Source: Pseudomonas sp. FeN3W (lineage in GTDB: Bacteria > Pseudomonadota > Gammaproteobacteria > Pseudomonadales > Pseudomonadaceae). From it: 64,000 bases of DNA. Location of the stretch: contig CP136010.1 in NCBI GenBank assembly GCA_030263805.2, forward strand, positions 3,735,001 to 3,799,000, given 5' to 3'. The position numbers and the translations under genes were made by a program. Numbering within the stretch: the first letter of the stretch is position 1; the number at the start of each line of letters is the position of its first letter. Below, one piece after another: positions 55,647 to 64,000 of this stretch. Below the pieces are notes generated by a model that ran no database searches, was not told the DNA's origin, and was given only the letters and a program-made list of their open reading frames with translations.

Positions 55647-56828
55647 TCAAACCGCCTGCCTGGGCCCATACCCCTGCGCGACCTGCACCAGCACCACCAG
55701 CGTCACGATCGGCAGCAGCCCGATATTCACCGCCGCCCAGCCAGCCTGGGCGATCAACGCGCCGGAGGCGAAAGACATGGCTGCGGCGACGCTACCGTTG
55801 CTCAGCTCCATCAGGCCCTGCGCCCGGGCGCGCTCGTCAGGCGCGTGGCCCTGGCCCAGCTGAGTGGTGCCGGCGACCAGCATCAGGTTCCAGCCGATGC
55901 CGAGCAGGCAGCTGCTGAGCAGGAAATGCCAATGACTGACGCCAAGCAGCGCGACCACTGCGCTGGCGATCAGTAATGCTCCACCACCGCAGGCGATCAG
56001 CCGGCAGCCGAAGCGATCCACCAGCGGCCCGGCGACGAACGCCGGGAGGAACATGCCGAGCATGTGCCACTGGATGACCTGTCCGCTGGCCTGCAGATCA
56101 AGGCCTTCGCCGTGCATCGCCAGAGGTGTGGCGTTCATCACCAGGATCATCAGACCGTGGCCGGCGGCGGTGGTCAGCACCGCGGCGCGAATGGTCGGCC
56201 GCGCCAGCAGTGCCTGCCAGCTGACGGCCGGCAGGACGGTCTGAATGGTTGCTGCTCCGCTGCTCGCAGGCAATCCAGCAAGTACCAGCACGCCCAGCGC
56301 CGCCAGACTGGCGATCAGCAGATAGGTGCCGACGAAGGGCACACCGGCCAAGTCGTGCGCCAGATGGCCGAGCGTGGGCGCGATCAGCGCCGCTAGCACG
56401 CCGCCGCCGATCACGCAGGCCGTGGCGCGTCCCTTGAAGGTGTCGCTTACCGCCTCCAGCGCGGCGAAGCGGTAATACATCGCCGAGGCCTGATAGGTGC
56501 CGATGGGCAGGGCGCCGAGGCAGAGCAGGGTGAAACTGTCGAGCCAGAGCGACAGCGCGCTGATCAGCCCGCCCAGCACGCCGGCCAGGGCGCCGATGAG
56601 AAAGCCGGTCCGCCGGCTGCGGCGCTGCATCAGCCCCGCCAGTGGCGGCAGGGCGAGCAGACCACCGAGCATTAGCAGGGCGAGCGGCAAGGTGGCGAAC
56701 CCCGCGGCCGGTGCCAGCTGCAGGCCGACGATGGAGGTGAAGATGATCCCGGTCATCGAGCAGGACCAGAACAGCGCCTGGGCGATAAACAGGCGCAGGA
56801 CCTGAGGGTTGCTGAACAATAGGTGCAT
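55647..56828 (-). CDS. Major facilitator superfamily transporter
   Basis: A 393-residue protein with about 12 hydrophobic helices and a basic loop after TM2 (MQRRSRRTG). It resembles YfcJ/YcaD-like or Pseudomonas MFS proteins of unknown substrate. Start MHLLFSNPQVLRLFIAQALF is typical. It is 87 bp downstream of a GlxA-type regulator on the same strand, so the two may be linked. Confidence 0.88.
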   Translation of the reverse strand: MHLLFSNPQVLRLFIAQALFWSCSMTGIIFTSIVGLQLAPAAGFATLPLALLMLGGLLALPPLAGLMQRRSRRTGFLIGALAGVLGGLISALSLWLDSFTLLCLGALPIGTYQASAMYYRFAALEAVSDTFKGRATACVIGGGVLAALIAPTLGHLAHDLAGVPFVGTYLLIASLAALGVLVLAGLPASSGAATIQTVLPAVSWQALLARPTIRAAVLTTAAGHGLMILVMNATPLAMHGEGLDLQASGQVIQWHMLGMFLPAFVAGPLVDRFGCRLIACGGGALLIASAVVALLGVSHWHFLLSSCLLGIGWNLMLVAGTTQLGQGHAPDERARAQGLMELSNGSVAAAMSFASGALIAQAGWAAVNIGLLPIVTLVVLVQVAQGYGPRQAV

Positions 56829-56915
56829 GGTGTGGCCCCTTGAGTGTGATAGGCGGGCACAGCGCTGCCTGGCCAGATGCCGGGCGAGCTGGGAACGGTG
56901 AGTGAGTAGGGCGCG

Positions 56916-57905
56916 TCAGCCGAAGCGTTGGTAGAAGTCCCGCGGGCTGACCGACAGGTGCTTCTGGAAGCTGCGCCGGAGATTTTCCGGATGGCCGAAG
57001 CCGGTCAGCCGCGCCACCGTCGCGATCGAGGCCTGGGCGTCGAGCAACAGGTTGCGTGCGGCTTCCAGGCGCACCCGTTCGATGTATTGGCCCGGCCCCA
57101 TGCCGGTCTCCTGGCTGAACAGACGGCAGATGGTACGCGGCGTCATATGCGCCTGGGCGGCCAGCGCCTCGATGGACAGGTCGTCGCCCAGGTGCCCGGG
57201 AATCCATTCCAGCAGCGCGGCAAGACGCGCCACGCTGCCGCTCGGTGCTGCCAGCATCGGGCTGAACTGGGTCTGCCCGCCGGGGCGGCGCAGGAACATC
57301 ACCAGGCGCTGGGCGACTGCCAGCGCCAGTGAGCGGCCGAGATCGGCCTCGACCAGGGTCAGTGCCAGGTCGATGCCGGCGGTGACGCCCGCCGAACTGA
57401 ACAGGTGCGCCGCCTGCGGATCGGACGGGTCGTAGGTGTGCAGGCGATCACCCTGCACCTCGATGGCCGGGTACTCGCCCAGCGCCGCGAGGTCCGCCCA
57501 GTGCGTGGTCGCCTTGCGTCCATCGAACAACCCAGCCTCGGCCAGGATCAGCGCGCCGGAACAGACCGAGCCCAGGCGTCGCATCCTGGGTTCGGCGGCG
57601 CGCAGCCAGTCGAGCAGCGCTTGGTCGCCCTTCTGCGCATCCACGCCAACCCCGCCGGGGATCAGCAGGGTATCCAGCGTGGCGGGATCGCATTCGGCCC
57701 AGCTGGCATCCGCCATCAGCTTCAGCCCTGCCGAGGTGGCGACCGGGCCGACGTTGGCGCCGAGTAACACCAGCTCGTAATGCCGCGGCAGACCCTGTCG
57801 TTGCCGCTCGACGTTGGCCGAGGCGAACACTTGCATCGGGCCGGTGACGTCCAGACTCATCACATCCGGGTAGATCAGGCAGGCGATGGTGCGAGTGGCG
57901 TCCAT
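56916..57905 (-). CDS. GlxA-type transcriptional regulator (DJ-1/PfpI plus AraC HTH), second copy
   Basis: A 329-residue protein. ATG 57905 gives MDATRTIACLIYPDVMSLDV. The N-terminal DJ-1-like domain has the nucleophile elbow GSVCSGALILAEAG with a cysteine in the right place, unlike the copy at 21409-22401. Two AraC helix-turn-helices are near the C-terminus (IEALAAQAHMTPRTICRLF; VARLTGFGHPENLRRSF). Probably regulates a nearby catabolic or transport gene such as the MFS carrier downstream; effector unknown. Confidence 0.88.
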   Translation of the reverse strand: MDATRTIACLIYPDVMSLDVTGPMQVFASANVERQRQGLPRHYELVLLGANVGPVATSAGLKLMADASWAECDPATLDTLLIPGGVGVDAQKGDQALLDWLRAAEPRMRRLGSVCSGALILAEAGLFDGRKATTHWADLAALGEYPAIEVQGDRLHTYDPSDPQAAHLFSSAGVTAGIDLALTLVEADLGRSLALAVAQRLVMFLRRPGGQTQFSPMLAAPSGSVARLAALLEWIPGHLGDDLSIEALAAQAHMTPRTICRLFSQETGMGPGQYIERVRLEAARNLLLDAQASIATVARLTGFGHPENLRRSFQKHLSVSPRDFYQRFG

Positions 57906-58121
57906 GGTGCACCTCTCAGGGAAGATGCCTGCAGTCTGCGGCCGCCCCGTGCGTGTCGCAATGACAAGGTTCGCACGGATCTTGCCAGATGTGCTGCGAT
58001 GCAAACCTGCAGCCTTCGTGACCAAGGACGCCACCGCGAGTAGGGATTGGCGCCTGCATGCGGGTGCTGTGGGTTACGCGGGGCGGCGAAAGGACGGTTC
58101 TGCTTCGATGGTGCCTGGGGC

Positions 58122-58922
58122 TCAGCTGTTCTTGGCTCGCAACCGATATTGTCCCGGCGTCATGCCCACCACCGTCTTGAAGTCGTGGATGAAGTGCGCC
58201 TGGTCGCTGTAGCCGCAGGCCAGGGCGGTGTCCAGCAGCGGCTGGCCGGTACGCAATTGGGCGCGCACCAGAGCCACGCGCTGGATCCGGCTGAACTGCT
58301 TGGGCGTCATTCCCACCTGATGGCGGAACAGGCGCTCCAGCTGGCGCTGGCCGAGCGGTACGCTCTGCAGCAGATCGGCCAGGCGGGCACGGCCCCCATT
58401 GGCGGCGATCTGCGCCAGCAGCTGCTGCACCGGAATACGACTTGCCTGGCTTGCACGGAGACGACCGAGCAGCTCGTGCTCGACCACGGCCTGCTGCGCG
58501 CTGCGGTCCAGCTCGTCCAGCTGGTCGACCAGATGTGCGAGTCCGAGCCTGGGCCAGTCGGCGTCGTGGAATCCGGCCAGTTCGTCGAGGCCGATACCGA
58601 ACATCGCGGCGCCCATGCCGGGGTGGAAACGCACGCCCATCATCCTGATCCGACCGACCAGCTGCAGGCGGCTGCTGGCCAGCTGCGGCCCTGCGATCAG
58701 GGCCCGCGGCCGGCGCTGGGTGCCATCGAAATTCAGCGGGTCGGCGAAGTTGAAGATGACGCCGCTGCCGCCGTCCGGGTGCAGCATCTGCTCGTCATAG
58801 CCTTGCGAGCCGTCGCCTTCCATCCACCAGAAACGCTGCACGTACGCCGCCAGCGCCGGGCTTGGCGGGCGGGCGATGAAACCCTGCAGCAAGGGCAGGC
58901 GGGCGTGGAGGGACTCGCTCAT
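58122..58922 (-). CDS. AraC-family transcriptional regulator
   Basis: A 266-residue protein. ATG 58922 gives MSESLHARLPLLQGFIARPP. The N-terminal half is the DUF6597-type domain (FWWMEGDGSQ, LHPDGGSGVIFNF). The C-terminal helix-turn-helix pair is LADLLQSVPLGQRQLERLF and LACGYSDQAHFIHDFKT. It is divergent from the AhpD-like gene across 93 bp, so that gene is the likely target. Confidence 0.88.
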   Translation of the reverse strand: MSESLHARLPLLQGFIARPPSPALAAYVQRFWWMEGDGSQGYDEQMLHPDGGSGVIFNFADPLNFDGTQRRPRALIAGPQLASSRLQLVGRIRMMGVRFHPGMGAAMFGIGLDELAGFHDADWPRLGLAHLVDQLDELDRSAQQAVVEHELLGRLRASQASRIPVQQLLAQIAANGGRARLADLLQSVPLGQRQLERLFRHQVGMTPKQFSRIQRVALVRAQLRTGQPLLDTALACGYSDQAHFIHDFKTVVGMTPGQYRLRAKNS

Positions 58923-59015
58923 GACGGGCCGCTTGGAAGATGTCGAAAATCTACAATAGCGCAGCATGGCGGCTGCGTAGCCTTGGTGGCACATTCAAAC
59001 CGAGGAGTGACCACC

Positions 59016-59474
59016 ATGCGCATGAACTACCAAGCTGCCGCCCCCGACGTGATGACCGCGATGATCGGGCTGGAAACCTACCTGGCGCGGCAGAGCCGCC
59101 GCGAGGACGGCGTCGACAAACCGCTGATGGAATTGGTGAAGATCCGCGTCTCGCAGATCAACCAGTGCGCCTACTGCCTCGACATGCATACCAAGGATGC
59201 TCGCGCCCTGGGCGAAACCGAGCAGCGCATCTATGCCCTGAGCGCCTGGCACGAAACCCCGTTCTTCAGCGATCGCGAACGTGCCGCGCTGGCGTGGGCC
59301 GAGGCTAATACCCTGCTGCCCCAGGGCGTTTCGCAACAGCTGTTCGAGGAGGTGCGTGAGTACTTTTCCGAGGCCCAGCTCGCCAACCTGACCCTGGCCA
59401 TCGCCACCATCAACGCCTGGAACCGCTTCGGCGTGTCCTTCGCGCCGGTGCCGGGCAGCTACCAGCCGGGGTAG
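59016..59474 (+). CDS. Carboxymuconolactone decarboxylase/AhpD-like protein
   Basis: A 152-residue all-helical protein. ATG 59016 with GAGGAG upstream gives MRMNYQAAAPDVMTAMIGLE. The CxxC motif is in QCAYCLDMHTKDA, as in AhpD-type alkylhydroperoxidases (redox-active Cys pair plus His). Electron donor and substrate unknown. Controlled probably by the divergent AraC regulator; such pairs are common. Confidence 0.9.
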   Translation: MRMNYQAAAPDVMTAMIGLETYLARQSRREDGVDKPLMELVKIRVSQINQCAYCLDMHTKDARALGETEQRIYALSAWHETPFFSDRERAALAWAEANTLLPQGVSQQLFEEVREYFSEAQLANLTLAIATINAWNRFGVSFAPVPGSYQPG

Positions 59475-59513
59475 AACGGATGCCTGCCGCCGCCCGACTG
59501 GAAGATCGGGCGG

Positions 59514-60014
59514 TCAGGGCTTGATCTGCTGGTTGCCCATGGCGCAGAAGCTCTGCGCCTGCCGGGCAGCCGGCAGTGCGCGCAGCCGGCTCATGCATTG
59601 GGCCTGGCTTGGCGTCCGTTCCACGCTGAGCATGGCGTTCTCGTCAACGGCGATCAGGTAGGGCTGGTTGTAGCGCGGGCCATCGTGCCAGCTGCTGAAC
59701 TGCAGATCGCTGTAGGCGCAGCGATAGTGCATGTGACCGGCGAAGCCCTTGAAAAGATCGTTCCGGAAGATGTGATGGTATTTCTGCCAGTCACGCGCGC
59801 GCTGGCCCTCGCGTACCGCTTGGCGGCAACCCTCCAGTTCGGTGATATCCGCTTCATGTAGAAACGCGCTCTGCGCCGGGCTGGTGCCGTCCAGCTGTAC
59901 CGTGGCGACCAGATAGACCCGCTGTTCGGCCGCCTGTGCCGTGAGCGCCATCAGCAAGCCAGCGTCAACATCCCTGTTCTGATCAATCTGCAATGCTCCG
60001 AAGGGCCATTTCAT
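59514..60014 (-). CDS. Hypothetical protein, probably exported
   Basis: A frame of up to 166 residues (ATG 60014), in which residues 17-28 (VDAGLLMALTAQAA) look like the end of a secretion signal, with cleavage near AQA-A. The start is uncertain: ATG 60014 gives a non-signal-like leader; ATG 59951 would cut the signal off. Another ATG at 59970 lies in a different frame but would make a good signal if one base were removed. The mature part has four cysteines (GCRQAV, YRCAY, QCMSR, FCAMG), consistent with disulphides in the periplasm. I do not recognise the family. Confidence 0.55.
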   Translation of the reverse strand: MKWPFGALQIDQNRDVDAGLLMALTAQAAEQRVYLVATVQLDGTSPAQSAFLHEADITELEGCRQAVREGQRARDWQKYHHIFRNDLFKGFAGHMHYRCAYSDLQFSSWHDGPRYNQPYLIAVDENAMLSVERTPSQAQCMSRLRALPAARQAQSFCAMGNQQIKP

Positions 60015-60240
60015 CGGGCCGCACCCTAGCCGAGGAATGTATCGGGAAACAAGCGTGGGAGCGGCTAAACAGGGAGCGGATCGAGGACATGAACTCCCTT
60101 GCCGGCCGCGGTCGAAAACAGTGTGTCCAGCATGCGTTCGAGTGGGGAAATGAAATGTTGCAAGCCCATCGCAGCATCCGGCTAATGTTTGGCGGCTTTG
60201 CTGTAAATTGGCCTGCCATTGGCAATGAAACCTCCCTTAC

Positions 60241-61266
60241 ATGACCCTCCTGATAGCGTTCGCTGTCTTATCCATCCTCGTTTCATTCATCTGTTCGATC
60301 CTCGAAGCTGCACTGCTCTCGCTGACGCCGAGCTTCATCGCGCACCAGAAGACGACCCGTCCGAAGCTGTACGAGCGCCTGAAAGAACTGAAAGACAAGG
60401 TCGACCAGCCGCTCGCGGCGATCCTTACGCTCAATACCGTCGCCCACACCGTCGGCGCCACCGGCGTCGGGGCGCAGGTCACCGTGGTGTTCGGCAACGG
60501 TTACGTCGGTATCGCCTCCGCGGTGATGACGGTGCTGATCCTGGTGCTGTCGGAAATCCTGCCCAAGACCATCGGTGCCCGTTACTGGCGCACGCTGGCA
60601 CCGTACCTGCCGCCTCTGCTGAACGGCATGATCTGGATTCTGAAGCCCTTCATCTACCTGTCCGACATGATCATGCGGCTGGTCGGCGGCAAGGAGCCGG
60701 AGCACGACATCCGTCAGGAGATCAAGGCGCTGACGGTGCTTGGCCGCGAGAACAAGAGCCTCGACGAGGACGAGCAGCGCGTCATCAGGAACATCCTCGA
60801 CCTGCACGAGATCAAGGTTCGTGACGTGATGACACCGCGCACGGTGTGCGACTACACGTCGCCGGAGACCAGCATCGGTGCATTCAAGGAGCAGGTCGCC
60901 GACAGCCAGTTCTCGCGCTACCCGGTGATCGGCGTCAACGAGAGCCCGCTGGGTGTGGTGTTCCGCTATGACGCCCTGTCGGCGACCGACGACGAAGCGC
61001 CGGTGTCGACGATCATGAAGCCGCTGCGGGTGGCGCCGGAAATGACCAGCGTAGAGAGCCTGATGACCCAGCTGCTGCACGAGCGCCAGCACATGTGCCT
61101 GGTCTACGACGAGTTCGGCAGCTGGCGCGGCCTGGTGACCCTGGAAGACGTCATGGAAACCATCATCGGCCAGCCGATCATGGACGAAACGGACGACATC
61201 CCGAACATGCGCCGCTTCGCCAAGCGGCGCTGGGATCACCGCATCAAGCGCGCCCGCGACAGCTGA
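60241..61266 (+). CDS. CNNM/HlyC-CorC family membrane protein with CBS domains
   Basis: A 341-residue protein. The DUF21/CNNM transmembrane domain covers about residues 1-145 with three to four helices and the family's SEILPKTIGARY. A CBS pair follows (about 190-320; VRDVMTPR, then TIMKPLRVAP). It lacks the C-terminal CorC/HlyC domain, ending instead in a basic tail (RRFAKRRWDHRIKRAR). Members are linked with Mg2+/Co2+ efflux or resistance. Single gene. Confidence 0.9.
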   Translation: MTLLIAFAVLSILVSFICSILEAALLSLTPSFIAHQKTTRPKLYERLKELKDKVDQPLAAILTLNTVAHTVGATGVGAQVTVVFGNGYVGIASAVMTVLILVLSEILPKTIGARYWRTLAPYLPPLLNGMIWILKPFIYLSDMIMRLVGGKEPEHDIRQEIKALTVLGRENKSLDEDEQRVIRNILDLHEIKVRDVMTPRTVCDYTSPETSIGAFKEQVADSQFSRYPVIGVNESPLGVVFRYDALSATDDEAPVSTIMKPLRVAPEMTSVESLMTQLLHERQHMCLVYDEFGSWRGLVTLEDVMETIIGQPIMDETDDIPNMRRFAKRRWDHRIKRARDS

Positions 61267-61413
61267 CCGGCCATGCGGAGCGGGTCTGCCGCTGCGCATG
61301 AATAGCGGTGCCTCGGACTGATGTCGATGGAATCCGGCCGGCCACCGATGGGCAGCGCGGTGACGCGCTTGGGCTGCGCCGGCAGGCGGATGTCGGTGCT
61401 GGAACTTGCAGAC

Positions 61414-61809
61414 TCAGTGAGCAGGCGCCGCTTCGTACAGCTCCAGCGGCAGGCCGTCCGGGTCCGCGAAGAAGGTGAATCGGCGACCGGTGTACTCGTC
61501 CAGCCGAATCGCCTCCACCGCAACGCCCTGACATACCAGCCATGCCTTGCACTGCGCGACGTCATCCACCGCAAACGCCAGATGCCGCAATCCCTGCGCC
61601 TCCGGACGAGAAGGGCGCGGCGGCGCGTCGGCAAAGGAGAACAGCTCGAGCTGACCTCCCTGCGGCAGCGCGAGGTCGAGCTTGTAGGAGCGACGTGCCT
61701 CGCGGTAATGCTCGGCAATCACCGCCAGCCCCAGCGTCTCGGTATAGAAGCGCTTCGACGCGGCATAGTTCGAGCAAATGATCGCGACGTGGTGGATGGA
61801 GCGGAGCAT
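61414..61809 (-). CDS. gloA2: VOC-family protein, GloA2/YaeR type
   Basis: A 131-residue glyoxalase-like protein with the metal ligands expected of the SMU1112c/YaeR group: HHVAIIC (His), the Glu in LELFSF, the second His in LRHLAFAVDD, and the Glu of PLELYEA. Function in the cell unknown; glyoxalase activity not shown for this group to my knowledge. Start MLRSIHHVAIICSNYAAS is typical of the family. Confidence 0.87.
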   Translation of the reverse strand: MLRSIHHVAIICSNYAASKRFYTETLGLAVIAEHYREARRSYKLDLALPQGGQLELFSFADAPPRPSRPEAQGLRHLAFAVDDVAQCKAWLVCQGVAVEAIRLDEYTGRRFTFFADPDGLPLELYEAAPAH

Positions 61810-62317
61810 GGGCGGTCCTGCGAGACGGTTGGATGGAGCGTCGGTTTGCGGTGCTGTGTGAAGGTAAAGGACAGCGGCCGTACCTGCTTTTCTTCGGGCG
61901 ATCAGTCGAGCGCCGAGCAGTTTCTATGCTGCCTCTCTTTCTGCTGGCTCTGGTCTTGCCTTGATTCGCCGATGATATGCACGCAGGAGTCGGCCCGTCG
62001 CCATGGCTAAGAAGGCGAGTGCAACTCAGGTGCCGAGGCCGCCATTGCAAGGATAGATAGCGTCCACTCGTTTGATTCGGCCAATGTTTGGCGTCGTTGG
62101 CCAAACGAGCGCTGGAACGGGCCGCCCTTCGCGCCACGCCGGCACGCCGAAGAACTGGCTCTCGACTCGGTAGGGCTCACCGTTCAGGCATATTCGAGCA
62201 GAGCACGGGCATTGCTTGAGTACTGACGCCTCGACTGCTGCGTTCCCTGCGCTGGCGCGCTGAACGGGCGGCCAGTGATCATCGAGCGATCACCGGCTGC
62301 CATGCGCTCACGATGGC
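61810..62317. other. 508-bp intergenic region; contains a possible decayed gene
   Basis: Between the GloA2 and sugar-dehydrogenase genes. The left third (to about 62025) shows nothing coding. The right part has open minus-strand frames described in the next entry. There is no tRNA or strong hairpin; short complementary bits (GGCCAATG...TTGGCC near 62080-62100) are not terminator-like. Confidence 0.4.
62026..62303 (-). pseudogene. Possible frameshifted remnant of a small gene
   Basis: Minus strand. From ATG 62303 a frame runs for 39 codons and stops at 62184 (...NARALLEYA). A second frame, open from 62289 to the stop at 62026, has a sensible protein from about 62194 (CLNGEPYRVESQFFGVPAW..., ending AIYPCNGGLGT). 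The two readings would join into one protein by a single-base shift at about 62190. Third-codon GC is fair but not strong. I do not recognise it; it may be chance. Confidence 0.3.
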
Positions 62318-63610
62318 TTACTGGTTGCGCGTCACCCGCCACACCACATTGGCCAGATCGTCCGCGACGATCAGCGCACCGCTCGGGTCGACGGTCACGC
62401 CCACCGGCCGGCCGCGGGTTTTGCCGTCCTCGCGGAAGCCGGTCATGAAGTCGATGGGTTCGCCTGCCGGGCGGCCATCGCGGAACGGCACGAAGACCAC
62501 CTTGTAGCCGGACGGATCCTGCCGGTTCCAGCTGCCGTGCTCGCCGACGAACGCGCCTTCGGCGAACTGCTCGCCCATGACTGCCGAGGAGAAATCCAGA
62601 CCCAGCGCAGCGACGTGGGCGCCGAGCGCATAGTCCGGCGTGATCGCCTGCTTGACCTTGTCCGGGTCCTGCGGGCGGACGCGGTCGTCGACGTTCTGGC
62701 CCCAATAGCTGTAAGGCCAGCCATAGAAGCCGCCTTCCTGCACCGAGGTCAGGTAGTCCGGCACCAGGTCTTCGCCCAGCTCGTCGCGCTCGTTCACCAC
62801 CGACCACAGCTGGTCGGTGCCGGGCAGTATCGCCAGGGCCGTGGGGTTGCGCAGGCCGGTTGCGTAGGGTTTATAGGCGCCGGTCTCGGTGTTGATCTGC
62901 CAGACCATGGCGCGGTCGACCTCGGCTTCCATGCCGCGCTCGGTGATGTTGCTGTTCGAGCCGATGCCGACGTAGAGGTACTGGCCGTCGGGACTGATGG
63001 TCATCGCCTTGGTCCAGTGGTGGTTGATCTCCGAGGGCAGGTCGACGACCTTGGTCGGCGGGCCGCTGGCTTCGGTCTGGCCTTCCTCGTATTCGAAGCG
63101 CAGCAGTTCGTCCTGGTTGGCGACGTACAGATTGCCGTCGTGGAAGGCCAGCCCGTAGGGGGCGTTGAGGTCTCCAGCGAAGACGGTCTGCATTTCATAG
63201 CTGCCGTCGCCATCGGCATCTCGGAGCAGGGTCAGGCGGTTGCCGCTTTCAACCGAAGTGTTGCCCTGCGCCTTGATGTAACCGGCGATGACATCTTTCG
63301 GTTTGAGTTTGGCGGCGTTGCCGCCACGACCTTCGGCCACGAGGATGTCGCCGTTGGGCAGCACCAGGGTCTGGCGCGGGATTTTCAGATCGGTGGCGAT
63401 CGCCGTCACGCTGTAGTTCTCCGGCACCGTCGGTGTCGCATCGCCCCAAGGCGTCGGCTCGGCGATCTTCATGCTGGGCAACAGCCCACGCTCGGGTTCC
63501 GGCAGTTTGGGGTTGGCGCCGTACAGGCTGGCGGCGTCCTGCTCATCGCCACCGCAAGCGCTCAGGAACAACGCGATGGTCAGTGCGGAGAGTGCATTGG
63601 TGTGCTTCAT
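62318..63610 (-). CDS. PQQ-dependent sugar dehydrogenase-like lipoprotein (sorbosone dehydrogenase family)
   Basis: A 430-residue lipoprotein with signal ending LFLSACGG (Cys19). The body is a six-bladed beta-propeller of the glucose/sorbosone dehydrogenase type, with motifs LPNGDILVAEGRGG, LNAPYGLAFHDGNLYVAN, GLRNPTALAI and FVGEHGSWNR. PQQ binding is by family; substrate not known. The ATG overlaps the stop of the DUF2231 gene, so they form an operon. Confidence 0.88.
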   Translation of the reverse strand: MKHTNALSALTIALFLSACGGDEQDAASLYGANPKLPEPERGLLPSMKIAEPTPWGDATPTVPENYSVTAIATDLKIPRQTLVLPNGDILVAEGRGGNAAKLKPKDVIAGYIKAQGNTSVESGNRLTLLRDADGDGSYEMQTVFAGDLNAPYGLAFHDGNLYVANQDELLRFEYEEGQTEASGPPTKVVDLPSEINHHWTKAMTISPDGQYLYVGIGSNSNITERGMEAEVDRAMVWQINTETGAYKPYATGLRNPTALAILPGTDQLWSVVNERDELGEDLVPDYLTSVQEGGFYGWPYSYWGQNVDDRVRPQDPDKVKQAITPDYALGAHVAALGLDFSSAVMGEQFAEGAFVGEHGSWNRQDPSGYKVVFVPFRDGRPAGEPIDFMTGFREDGKTRGRPVGVTVDPSGALIVADDLANVVWRVTRNQ

Positions 63611-64000
63611 GCCTCACCTCCGTCACGCAGGTTGGACAGGCCGATCCACGCGACGGCGCAGGCCAGCAGCGTGACGATCACCGACAGCACCAGGCCGGTC
63701 GGCATCACTGCCCAGGCGTCCTTGGCGTGCTGCAGGGCATTGATGAAGCCGAGTACCCAGGTCGCCACGAGCAACAGCAGGTAGATCAGTGGTCGCCCCG
63801 CTCTGTGTCTGGCCTTGATCAGGTTCGCGACCGCGAACAGGATCGCCAGCCCGCAGAACACCAAGCCGCCGGCGATCAGCCAGGCGGAGAAGTTGGCCCA
63901 TTGGATCTGGAAGCTGCGAAAGTAGGCGATGTCGCTCAGCAGAGCGCCGAGGAACAACGGCACGCTTCCGGCCAGCAGCATCGAATGCAGCGGATGCGGC
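63607..64000 (-). CDS. DUF2231 membrane protein (N-terminus cut by window edge)
   Basis: Open to the right edge; the first complete codons read PHPLHSMLLAGSVPLFLGAL, the typical DUF2231 beginning, so only a few residues are missing. Four transmembrane helices follow (about 6-22, 33-55, 66-83, 93-115 from Met at 63981). Its stop overlaps the dehydrogenase start (ATGA). DUF2231 proteins are often paired with such lipoprotein dehydrogenases; role unknown. Confidence 0.85.
   Translation of the reverse strand, partial: PHPLHSMLLAGSVPLFLGALLSDIAYFRSFQIQWANFSAWLIAGGLVFCGLAILFAVANLIKARHRAGRPLIYLLLLVATWVLGFINALQHAKDAWAVMPTGLVLSVIVTLLACAVAWIGLSNLRDGGEA

Noticed and set aside
59993..60244. 83-codon plus-strand frame before the CNNM gene
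   Set aside because: Poor third-position GC and many rare codons, overlaps the opposite gene's start and the promoter region; not convincing.

Overview
The window is a contiguous piece of a high-GC gammaproteobacterial chromosome. Gene content and order (pilS-pilR beside bamD-rluD-clpB, ampD-ampE beside a chemoreceptor, nadC beside a DUF1631 gene, trpS beside zapE, a complete rut cluster, a TtgR-type regulator) point to the Pseudomonas group. Heptamer repeats and a hairpin repeat just after some genes are reminiscent of the P. stutzeri (Stutzerimonas) lineage; that species-level assignment is inference from memory. Nearly all of it reads as core genome. I see no prophage, insertion sequence, integron, CRISPR array or defence island.

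Layout. 0-12 kb: a truncated receiver/GGDEF regulator, a DUF2333 protein, the type IV pilus two-component pair pilR/pilS, outer-membrane assembly lipoprotein bamD, rluD-pgeF, and clpB behind a clear heat-shock promoter. 11.8-12.2 kb: a tRNA-Asn/Pro/Lys operon with its own promoter and terminator. 12-27 kb: ndh, DUF3094, DUF1631, nadC, a yhcB/zapG-like gene, a hydrolase, trpS, zapE, a GlxA-type regulator, endonuclease V, ampD-ampE and a chemoreceptor. 27-39 kb: tatD, ada, a bacterial RIO kinase, a three-gene RND efflux operon, a non-haem ferritin and an HBM-type chemoreceptor.

39-49 kb is the metal and stress section: cueR-copA diverging from copZ with two textbook CueR promoters; a TtgR-like repressor diverging from a Bcr/CflA exporter across a TtgR-like operator; an adenine/adenosine deaminase; a non-coding stretch with exact DnaA-box matches; a cysteine-rich copper-storage protein; and a zinc-starvation operon (dksA2, a COG0523 GTPase, DUF1826) behind a Zur-like box. 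49-55 kb is the pyrimidine-degradation operon rutABCDEF with divergent rutR and a RutR-box-like palindrome. 55-64 kb is more accessory: VOC proteins, a stand-alone GIY-YIG-like protein, an MFS carrier, two AraC-type regulators, an AhpD-like protein, a CNNM/CBS membrane protein, a possible decayed small gene, and a lipoprotein sugar-dehydrogenase/DUF2231 pair running off the end.

No wholly new system stands out. The best leads are the degenerate first receiver in the opening regulator, the TtgR-type repressor paired with an MFS exporter instead of an RND pump, the Zur-type operon joining DksA2, a G3E GTPase and DUF1826, the solitary GIY-YIG-like protein, the DnaA-box patch at 45.5-45.8 kb, and the heptamer repeats attached to two stop codons.
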